From: Deltaproteobacteria bacterium
GTDB lineage: Bacteria > Myxococcota_A > UBA9160 > UBA4427
Direction: 5' to 3'
DNA length: 8,918 nucleotides
Assembly (NCBI GenBank): GCA_011051925.1
Contig: DRKE01000418.1
Location: 1-8,918, forward strand
Part shown: piece after piece, positions 1 to 4,737 of the stretch
Numbering within the stretch: the first letter of the stretch is position 1
Layout: each line of letters opens with the position of its first letter
Position numbers and translations under genes: made by a program
The notes under the pieces: generated by a model
The model's input: only the letters and a program-made list of their open reading frames with translations
Told to the model about the DNA's origin: nothing
Databases searched by the model: none

Positions 1-1169
1 GCCATCAGGATCAGCGTGCTGCCCACGATCACCATCGCCCGTTCTCCCCAGGTCGAACCGAGATGCCCTCCGACGGGTGAGCTGGCGGAGAACGAGATCG
101 GTCGGGCCATGGTCCACATGGAGGTGGCGGCCTGGCCGAGACCGAAGACGCCCATCATGATCAAGGGGCTGATGATGAAACCGCCCATGTAGGCGAATTG
201 AAGACAGAAGCCGACCCACAGGGGGAGAACGAAATTCCGGCGGCCCAGGAACGCGAGGGGCAGGAGCGGATGGGCTGCGCTCCGTTCGATCCGCACGAAG
301 AGCGCGAGCAGAACGGGTGTGAGCAGCATGCAGAGCCCGACTCGGGGATCCGCCAGCCCCCAGGTCGGCAGCCGGTTGATGGCGAAGGTGAGGGTGAACG
401 CCGCCCCGGCGAGGGCGGCCGCCCCGGGCACGTCGAGTCCGACGTCTTCGTTCCGCCGGGTCTCCGACAGGACGAAGAAGGCGATGAAGCAGGCGATCGC
501 GGAAAGTCCCCCCTGGATGAGGAAGATCGGGCGCCAACCGATGGTCTCCACGAGCACGCCTCCGATCGCCAGTCCCAGGACCGGTCCCCCGGCCGTGACG
601 ACGCTCATCCAGCCCATGGCCTTCACGCGCTCGTTTCCATCGTAGGCACGAAAGAGCATGGCCATCGAGGCGGGCATCGTCGCGGTCCCCGCGAGCTGGC
701 CCAGGGTCCGCAATCCGATCAGGCTTCCGGCATTCCAGGCCAGGGCGGTCGCGAAGGCGACGGCCGTCGCGACGACGAAGCCGATCAGGTAGACCCGGCG
801 ATGTCCATGGAGGTCGCCCAGCTTGCCGAGCAGCGGAGCCGAAACGGCCTGCGCCAGCATGGGCGCGGTCATGACCCAGGCGATCGTCGAGACCTGTGTT
901 CCCAGATCCAGGGCGATCGATCGCAGCGAGACGCCGAGGATCGTGATCGTGAAGGTCGTCGCGAAGCCACCGGCCAGGCAGGTCCAGAGGACCCATCGGC
1001 GGTGGGAAGGGTGTCCTGCCAGCCCCTTTCGAATCCGCGCGAGTCTCCGTCGGATCCGCCGGAGGGCAGGAAGGGCGACCGGGTCGCGTTCGGATCGGGG
1101 CCGGGCATGGGCCGAGGAAGCGCCCCGGCGCTCTGCCTCGTCGGAGGAGAGGGCTCGTCGGTTCGTCAT
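1..1169 (-). CDS. MFS transporter, DHA2 (EmrB/QacA)-like, C-terminus beyond window
   Basis: Inner-membrane secondary transporter, probably a proton-coupled exporter; the substrate cannot be read from sequence. I translated 389 residues from the ATG at 1169 to the left edge with no stop. A basic, Arg-rich cytoplasmic N-terminus of about 55 residues precedes the first membrane segment (about 58-80). MFS motif A is seen after TM2 as GKLGDLHGHRR (115-125), and the antiporter motif C region in TM5 as AGGPVLGLAIGG (193-204), followed by GWRPIF. A second-half motif A-like stretch (PVGGHLGSTWGER, about 366-378) suggests that roughly the last quarter of a 14-TM protein is missing. Motif C and this pattern are known for DHA1/DHA2 drug/H+ antiporters; the DHA2 assignment is inference. 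No convincing Shine-Dalgarno precedes 1169, so the start is uncertain. The gene is divergent from the flagellin and shows no functional link to it. Confidence 0.88.
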   Translation of the reverse strand, partial: MTNRRALSSDEAERRGASSAHARPRSERDPVALPALRRIRRRLARIRKGLAGHPSHRRWVLWTCLAGGFATTFTITILGVSLRSIALDLGTQVSTIAWVMTAPMLAQAVSAPLLGKLGDLHGHRRVYLIGFVVATAVAFATALAWNAGSLIGLRTLGQLAGTATMPASMAMLFRAYDGNERVKAMGWMSVVTAGGPVLGLAIGGVLVETIGWRPIFLIQGGLSAIACFIAFFVLSETRRNEDVGLDVPGAAALAGAAFTLTFAINRLPTWGLADPRVGLCMLLTPVLLALFVRIERSAAHPLLPLAFLGRRNFVLPLWVGFCLQFAYMGGFIISPLIMMGVFGLGQAATSMWTMARPISFSASSPVGGHLGSTWGERAMVIVGSTLILM

Positions 1170-1387
1170 GGGTTCGGGTCCGGGGGCGCGCGGGCGGGCG
1201 CAGCATAGCGTGTCCCGTGGCGCCCGGGGCGGGTCGTGCCGGCTGGATCGTGCAGGCTGAAATCCGGTCTTTCAACGCGGAACGTCGGCGCGTCGGGGAC
1301 GGCCCTTCCGCGAGGAGAATCGCGACCGAGGCGGCTCCCAGCCGGCCGAGACGAGCCGGATCCCGCTCCGACGATTCCGCAACAAGC

Positions 1388-1403
1388 TGGCATCGCGCTT
1401 GCA
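1388..1403 (+). promoter_or_regulatory. Sigma-54 (RpoN) promoter of the flagellin gene
   Basis: The sequence TGGCATCGCGCTTGCA carries the -24 GG at 1389-1390 and the -12 GC at 1401-1402 with exactly 10 nt between them, as in the consensus TGGCACG-N4-TTGCW. Only the C and G at the sixth and seventh positions differ in detail. The predicted transcription start is near 1414, giving a leader of about 52 nt. Sigma-54 promoters need an NtrC-type enhancer-binding activator (FleQ/FlrC/FlgR class in flagellar systems); none is encoded here and no upstream activator site was recognised. Confidence 0.85.
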
Positions 1404-1427
1404 AATCATCCCCTGAACAGAGCCAGC

Positions 1428-1455
1428 GGCCCCGTTGCGGATGGGCCAGGGGGAG
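1428..1455 (+). promoter_or_regulatory. Flagellin leader hairpin and Shine-Dalgarno; possible CsrA-type site
   Basis: GGCCC (1428-1432) can pair with GGGCC (1443-1447), presenting the loop CGTTGCGGAT with a GGA at 1439-1441. Immediately after comes the ribosome-binding site AGGGGGAG (1448-1455), 10 nt before the ATG at 1466, which holds a second GGA. A loop GGA plus a GGA in the Shine-Dalgarno is the arrangement CsrA/RsmA uses on flagellin leaders such as Bacillus hag. The ribosome-binding site is confident; the CsrA reading is inference. Confidence 0.45.
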
Positions 1456-1465
1456 AAGCAAGACC

Positions 1466-2287
1466 ATGGGACTGCGCGTCAACTCGAATATCTCGTCGAT
1501 CAACGCTCAACGGAACCTCGTTGTGACGACCGATCGTCTCCAGAAATCCTTGCAGCGCCTTTCTTCGGGCCTGCGCATCTCACGGGCCGCCGATGACGCT
1601 GCCGGTCTGGCCATCTCGGAAAGCTTCCGCTCCGAGATCCGCAGCCTTCAACAGGCACAGCGGAACGCCAGCGACGGCATCTCGATGTTGCAGATCGGGG
1701 AAGGCGCCCTCAACGAGTCGAGCACGCTGCTGATCCGGCTGCGGGAACTGGCCATCCAGGCGGCCAATGGAACCCTCGGAGCGAACGAGCGGGCCACGGT
1801 CGACAACGAATTCCAGGATCTGCTCCAGGAAATCGATCGCATCGCGGCCGTCACCGAATTCAATGGAAACCAGATCCTGCAGTCTGCGATCACGACGACC
1901 TTCCAGATCGGCACCGGCAATACGACGAGTGATCGTTTCGACGTGACGGGCGTGAACGCGACGACCGCCGCGATCGGTCTCTCCGGGATCGGCGTGTCGA
2001 CGGTGACCGGGGCCCGGACCTCGCTGGCACTGCTCGACAGTGCGGTCTCCCAGATCGCGTCCCTGCGCGCCCGATTCGGTACGGCCCAGAATCGCCTCGA
2101 ATCCGCCATCCGATCGATCGGCATTGCCGTCGAGAACACGTCGGCGGCGGAATCGCGGATCCGGGACGTGGATTTCGCTGCGGAAACGGCCGAGCTGACC
2201 CGGAATCAGGTGCTGCAGCAAGCCGGCATCTCCGTTCTGGCCCAGGCGAACGTCTCGACCCAATCGGCCCTGGCGCTGCTCCAGTAG
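1466..2287 (+). CDS. fliC: Flagellin
   Basis: Structural subunit of the flagellar filament, exported by the flagellar type III system and polymerised outside the cell. The product is 273 aa, near the minimal flagellin size. The D0/D1 N-terminus is canonical: MGLRVNSNISSINAQRNL at the start, then LSSGLRISRAADDAAGLAIS (32-51). The D1 segment RLRELAIQAANGT (91-103) corresponds to the region recognised by TLR5 in enterobacterial flagellins, with Arg91 and the following LRE present. The middle (about 140-185) is short and Thr/Gly-rich, so there are no large D2/D3 outer domains. The C-terminal D1/D0 (about 205-273) includes ESRIRDVDFAAETAELTRNQVLQQAG and ends in LALLQ. The ATG at 1466 is chosen because family homology begins there and AGGGGGAG lies 10 nt upstream. 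It is transcribed from the sigma-54 promoter at 1388-1403 and appears monocistronic; no fliS, fliD or flaG gene follows. Confidence 0.97.
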   Translation: MGLRVNSNISSINAQRNLVVTTDRLQKSLQRLSSGLRISRAADDAAGLAISESFRSEIRSLQQAQRNASDGISMLQIGEGALNESSTLLIRLRELAIQAANGTLGANERATVDNEFQDLLQEIDRIAAVTEFNGNQILQSAITTTFQIGTGNTTSDRFDVTGVNATTAAIGLSGIGVSTVTGARTSLALLDSAVSQIASLRARFGTAQNRLESAIRSIGIAVENTSAAESRIRDVDFAAETAELTRNQVLQQAGISVLAQANVSTQSALALLQ

Positions 2288-2324
2288 TTCGCGAGTCCGA
2301 CGTCCTCCGGGTCCGTGCGCAGGT

Positions 2325-2357
2325 AGCCGGCAGCTCTTTCCCCTGAGGAAGCCGGCT
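2325..2357 (+). terminator. Possible terminator or 3'-end hairpin of the flagellin mRNA
   Basis: AGCCGGC (2325-2331) pairs perfectly with GCCGGCT (2351-2357). Inside, TTCC (2338-2341) pairs with GGAA (2347-2350) around a CCTGA loop, leaving a 6-nt bulge on the left side. It starts 38 nt after the flagellin stop. The downstream sequence has only short T-runs (ATTT at 2364-2367, TTTT at 2373-2376), so it is a weak intrinsic terminator at best; it may instead be an mRNA-stabilising structure. Confidence 0.35.
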
Positions 2358-2424
2358 GAAGAGATTTGCGGGTTTTCCGGGTCTCGTGCGCCACGTGGTG
2401 GATCTGACGGACACTTACCCTTAC

Positions 2425-2442
2425 GGCAGGTGGGATCCTGCC
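2425..2442. other. Short perfect hairpin in the intergenic region
   Basis: GGCAGG (2425-2430) and CCTGCC (2437-2442) flank a 6-nt loop TGGGAT. No T-run follows on either strand, so a terminator is unlikely; its role is unknown. Confidence 0.3.
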
Positions 2443-2707
2443 ACGCTCTGGGAAGCGGGAAACGACGACGCGTTCTTTCGCTCTGCCGCCGCCTCCCGTC
2501 CTTCGCCGGTTCTTCCTGTCAGGTTGGATCGTTCGGGTGAAGCGATGGGAAGGGAGGGAAGGCAACGAAGGCAAGACCGTCCGGTCGGCCACCGGTCGCG
2601 GAGTTCGGCCGGCGACGACCGACGGGCCGACGGGCGGACGGAAGAGTGAGACGGAGACCCGGGCCCTGAACCCGTCCGGGACCGGGAACGCGGGGGAGTG
2701 GACCGTT

Positions 2708-3451
2708 GTGTCTCGCATGACTGCTGTGGTGGCATCCGGTGGACCGGATGTCGATGCTGAAGCCCAGACTGGACCCGGATCCGAAGCCCCTTCGAAGAGG
2801 GGGGAGAAGAGGGGGAAGCGCACGAGCACGGACATCGATCTCGCGATCGATCCGACTGCCCTCGCGGCCCTGAGCGACGAGGAACTGCTCGAGGGGATCC
2901 GAGCGAAGAGCGAGCCCCATTTCGAGGAGCTCTACCGGCGCTATTTCCAGCGGATCTACAGCTTCGTCCACGCGCGCATGCGCAACCATGCGGAGACCGA
3001 GGAAGTCGTTCAAGAGACCTTTCTGGCCGTCTTCCGATCCTTCGATCGCTACCGGGGCCAATCCTCGCTGCTTTCGTGGATCTACGGGATCGCGAAGAAC
3101 ACGGCCAACAACAGCATCCGGCGCGCGCGGAGCCAGCACGAGCGGATCGATCTCGCCGACGAAGAGGACCTGATTCCACGCCCCTCCCTCGAGCCGTCAT
3201 CGCCGTCGGAACAGCTCGACCTGAATCGCTTCCAGGCGCTGTTGAGGGAACGGCTGGCCGGGCTCGCCGACTGGCAGACCGAGATCTTCGAGCTGAGGCA
3301 TTTCGAGAACCTGTCGATTCCGGAGATCTCCCGACGGACGACGCGGTCGAGTGATGCCGTCCGATCGAGTCTGTATCGCGTGAAGCGCATCTTCTACGAG
3401 GTCGCCACGGCGACGGGCGGTGGGTCCCTGCTGGCGGGGGAGCGTTCATGA
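2708..3451 (+). CDS. ECF-like RNA polymerase sigma factor (sigma-70 family, group 4)
   Basis: Directs RNA polymerase to a specific promoter set. From the GTG at 2708 the product is 247 aa; GGGGGAG (2692-2698) lies 9 nt upstream. An ATG at 2717 is the alternative start, and an ATG at 2537 would add a low-complexity Arg/Gly-rich tail. The first 50 or so residues are a polar, charged extension unusual for ECF factors. Region sigma-2 spans about 65-142, with FEELYRRYFQRIYSFVHARM, the VVQETFLAVFRSFDRYRG region and SWIYGIAKNTANNSIRR. Region sigma-4 spans about 176-230: LADWQTEIFELRHFENLSIPEI followed by a helix-turn-helix (SRRTTRSSDAVRSSLYRVKR). No sigma-3 domain is present. Its TGA overlaps the next start (ATGA), so a coupled partner protein follows. 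The ECF subgroup and target promoters are unknown; proximity to the flagellin gene suggests, but does not show, a motility role. Confidence 0.9.
   Translation: MSRMTAVVASGGPDVDAEAQTGPGSEAPSKRGEKRGKRTSTDIDLAIDPTALAALSDEELLEGIRAKSEPHFEELYRRYFQRIYSFVHARMRNHAETEEVVQETFLAVFRSFDRYRGQSSLLSWIYGIAKNTANNSIRRARSQHERIDLADEEDLIPRPSLEPSSPSEQLDLNRFQALLRERLAGLADWQTEIFELRHFENLSIPEISRRTTRSSDAVRSSLYRVKRIFYEVATATGGGSLLAGERS
2733..2750. promoter_or_regulatory. Inverted repeat at the start of the sigma factor gene
   Basis: CATCCGGTGGACCGGATG has two perfect 8-bp arms separated by GG and lies 25 nt after the proposed GTG start. It could be an operator or an mRNA hairpin limiting translation. It could also be chance in codons for a low-complexity N-terminus. 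Confidence 0.3.
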
Positions 3452-3768
3452 AGCGCCCGGTTTCGAGTCCACACGGGCGTCTCGTTCCTTCGCCGTCCCA
3501 GCGGATCGCCGTCAGTCGTTCCGGAGCGTCGGTGGTGGCCGACCTGCTCGGTGGGGGGTGTCGCGGTCTCGAGGACCTGGAATCGGTTCCGACGGACGAT
3601 GCCTCCCTGATCGCGGATTTCGCGGATTTCATCTCGGCCGGCGAGATCGAGGGGCGGGAGGCCGAGCCGGCCGCCGCGCCCGACCCGGATTTCCGGGAAC
3701 GTCTGCGCAGACGCCTGTGGCGCCGACTCGTCCACGCCCATCTGCGCGATCTCGGTCGATCCCACTGA
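3448..3768 (+). CDS. Small protein translationally coupled to the sigma factor; unrecognised
   Basis: 106 aa starting at the ATG that shares the ATGA overlap with the sigma factor stop; GGGGGAG at 3436-3442 supplies a ribosome-binding site about 5 nt upstream. I recognise no family. The N-terminal 25 residues are basic and Ser/Pro-rich; residues 38-75 are acidic (GLEDLESVPTDDASLIADFADF); the C-terminus is strongly basic and probably helical (DPDFRERLRRRLWRRLVHAHLRDL, about 79-102). There is no membrane segment, no signal peptide and no zinc-binding HxxxCxxC anti-sigma motif. The DPDFRERLRRRL-type segment is reminiscent of short motifs next to putative anti-sigma proteins, but this is a loose resemblance. 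Coupling argues for a fixed ratio with the sigma factor, so a soluble anti-sigma, adaptor or co-regulator is the leading guess. Confidence 0.7.
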   Translation: MKRPVSSPHGRLVPSPSQRIAVSRSGASVVADLLGGGCRGLEDLESVPTDDASLIADFADFISAGEIEGREAEPAAAPDPDFRERLRRRLWRRLVHAHLRDLGRSH

Positions 3769-3904
3769 TCGCGGGGAATGGGAAGGGCCGTTCCCGACCT
3801 GTCTTTGGCCCCGGGGGCCCGCGATCAGGCCGCTCGTGGCGCGATCCTCCCGATGCCGCTGGCGTTCCCGAAGGATTGGGGCAAGATGGGCAGGGTCCCC
3901 GTCT

Positions 3905-3920
3905 GGATCCGATCGGATCC
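3905..3920. promoter_or_regulatory. 16-bp perfect palindrome upstream of the CBS gene
   Basis: GGATCCGATCGGATCC is fully self-complementary, with its right end 48 nt before the ATG at 3969. The same arms, GGATCCG and CGGATCC, recur upstream of the next gene (4688-4706) with a 5-nt rather than 2-nt centre. This suggests a shared operator or RNA element, but GATC-rich palindromes are common in this DNA. Confidence 0.4.
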
Positions 3921-3968
3921 GGCCGGAGCCGATTGTCCGGTGGGACCGATTGGAATGGAAGCCCCCTG

Positions 3969-4541
3969 ATGCCCAGCCACGTTCAGCACGGAACCGACGG
4001 GATGGATGAACTCGATCGCGATGAGGCGTATTTCGACGAGGGGCCCACGCGACGGCGAGCCTTCGATACCCGGCTGTTGCAGGAGCCGCTGACGCTTCTG
4101 CCGAGCCGCCCGCCCCTGGCCCTGGCGGAAACCGCGACGGTGAAAGACGCCATGCAGGCCATGAAACGTCGCCATCGGGGCTGTGTCCTGATCACGCAGG
4201 ACGGAACCGTGCGTTCCCCGCTGATCGGGATCTTCACGGAGCGGGATGTCCTGCTCAAGATCATCGATAGCGGTCGCAATCCCGCAACGGTTCCGCTGGG
4301 GGACGTCATGACGCCGGACCCCGAGTCGCTGCCGATCGACGCCCGGCTCGCCTGGGCGCTCAACATGATGTCGGTCGGGGGCTTCCGGCATCTGCCCGTG
4401 ACGGACCCGCGTCGCTGGCCGGCCTTCATCCTTTCCGTCCGCGACATCGTCGAGTTCCTCGTCGAGTCCTTTCCCTCGGAGATCCTGAACCTGCCTCCCG
4501 ACTTCGGGCGCGAGGACGGCGGGCCGCGCGAAGGCGCCTGA
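3969..4541 (+). CDS. CBS-domain pair protein
   Basis: 190-aa cytoplasmic protein made almost entirely of two CBS motifs (a Bateman module). Such modules typically bind adenine nucleotides (AMP, ATP, SAM, sometimes c-di-AMP) and act as energy or ligand sensors. CBS1 covers about 41-101: SRPPLALAETATVKDAMQAMKRRHRGCVLITQDGTVRSPLIGIFTERDVLLKI in outline. CBS2 covers about 110-167: DVMTPDPESLPID, then a helix ALNMMSVGGFRHLPVTD, then FILSVRDIVEFL. The acidic N-terminus (about 1-30) and short Gly/Asp-rich tail have no recognised domain, so no enzyme or channel is fused; it probably acts on a separate partner. The ATG at 3969 is preferred: GGAAG (3957-3961) lies 7 nt upstream, whereas the in-frame sequence back to 3420 is low-complexity and overlaps two other genes. 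The ATG at 4001 is an alternative. It sits between the sigma-factor pair and the EAL-HDOD gene on the same strand. Confidence 0.92.
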   Translation: MPSHVQHGTDGMDELDRDEAYFDEGPTRRRAFDTRLLQEPLTLLPSRPPLALAETATVKDAMQAMKRRHRGCVLITQDGTVRSPLIGIFTERDVLLKIIDSGRNPATVPLGDVMTPDPESLPIDARLAWALNMMSVGGFRHLPVTDPRRWPAFILSVRDIVEFLVESFPSEILNLPPDFGREDGGPREGA

Positions 4542-4660
4542 TCCGCGACCGACCTCCGCGCGTCTGCCCCGGGCGGCATCGGGAGGCGGTCCGGAATCGT
4601 GCCCCCTCAGCGTCGTGGCGGAGCGGGCCCCGATGCGGGGTTGAGTCGGTTCGCGTTTCC

Positions 4661-4680
4661 ACCGATGGATACCGATGGAT
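4661..4680 (+). repeat. Tandem duplication of a 10-bp unit (ACCGATGGAT x2)
   Basis: Two exact adjacent copies, 4661-4670 and 4671-4680. Each contains ATGGA, so the repeat creates a duplicated ATG (4665 and 4675) in different frames; only the second is in frame with the EAL-HDOD gene. Confidence 0.9.
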
Positions 4681-4686
4681 CAAGAG

Positions 4687-4707
4687 GGGATCCGATGGCC
4701 GGATCCC
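4687..4707. promoter_or_regulatory. Inverted repeat upstream of the EAL-HDOD gene
   Basis: Eight-bp perfect arms GGGATCCG and CGGATCCC flank ATGGC, ending 30 nt before the ATG at 4738. It shares the arms GGATCCG/CGGATCC with the palindrome at 3905-3920 upstream of the CBS gene. Confidence 0.45.
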
Positions 4708-4737
4708 GTGGCCCTTCTTCGGGCCTCCAGAGGGTTG

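Larger units (their letters stand above)
1170..1465. other. Divergent intergenic region, MFS transporter / flagellin
   Basis: This 296-nt region has no credible gene. A reading frame open from 1217 into the flagellin frame exists, but its product before 1466 is Arg/Ser/Pro-rich and unlike the flagellin N-terminus. It holds the sigma-54 promoter, flagellin leader and ribosome-binding site listed separately. I found no convincing promoter for the minus-strand transporter. Confidence 0.7.
2288..2707. other. 420-nt intergenic region, flagellin / sigma factor
   Basis: No frame here gives a convincing protein; open frames on both strands are Arg/Pro/Ser-rich low-complexity shadows. It contains a bulged hairpin just after the flagellin (2325-2357), a CCACGTGG palindrome (2391-2398) and a tight 6-bp hairpin GGCAGG-TGGGAT-CCTGCC (2425-2442). 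None is followed by a long T-run. I could not identify a promoter for the sigma factor gene, although this region must contain one unless there is readthrough from the flagellin gene. I compared the structured part with the c-di-GMP-I riboswitch consensus and it does not fit. Confidence 0.55.
4542..4737 (+). promoter_or_regulatory. Structured leader of the EAL-HDOD gene
   Basis: This 196-nt gap holds a chain of structures. CCCCG-ATG-CGGGG forms a short hairpin at 4628-4640. Two exact tandem copies of ACCGATGGAT lie at 4661-4670 and 4671-4680. Arms GGGATCCG (4687-4694) and CGGATCCC (4700-4707) pair around ATGGC. GGCCC (4710-4714) pairs with GGGCC (4721-4725) around TTCTTC. CCTC (4724-4727) and GAGG (4730-4733) can pair over the only Shine-Dalgarno-like AGAGGG before the ATG at 4738. 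The hairpin at 4628-4640 could be a weak terminator for the CBS gene, but few T residues follow. Confidence 0.45.

Noticed and set aside
198..1208. Long plus-strand open frame opposite the MFS transporter
   Set aside because: Its product is Gly/Arg/Glu/Pro-rich low complexity, while the minus strand gives a clear MFS protein with motifs A and C. It is a high-GC shadow.
1217..1465. N-terminal extension of the flagellin frame
   Set aside because: The extension is Arg/Ser/Pro-rich, contains the sigma-54 promoter, and precedes a canonical flagellin start with its own ribosome-binding site.
2318..2400. c-di-GMP-I (GEMM) riboswitch, suggested by GGTAGCCGG near hairpins
   Set aside because: The other conserved blocks (GCAAAGCC and the tetraloop-receptor pairing) are absent or in the wrong order on both strands.
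2537..2707. Upstream extension of the sigma factor from ATG 2537
   Set aside because: Low-complexity sequence unlike any sigma domain; the GTG at 2708 has a well-spaced GGGGGAG.
3420..3968. Upstream extension of the CBS protein frame
   Set aside because: It overlaps the end of the sigma gene and all of the 106-aa gene, and has Arg/Gly/Ser/Pro-rich shadow composition.
3778..3969. 63-aa frame whose stop overlaps the CBS start
   Set aside because: The junction would allow coupling, but the ATG lacks a properly spaced ribosome-binding site, no family is recognisable, and it includes the 3905-3920 palindrome; kept as leader DNA.
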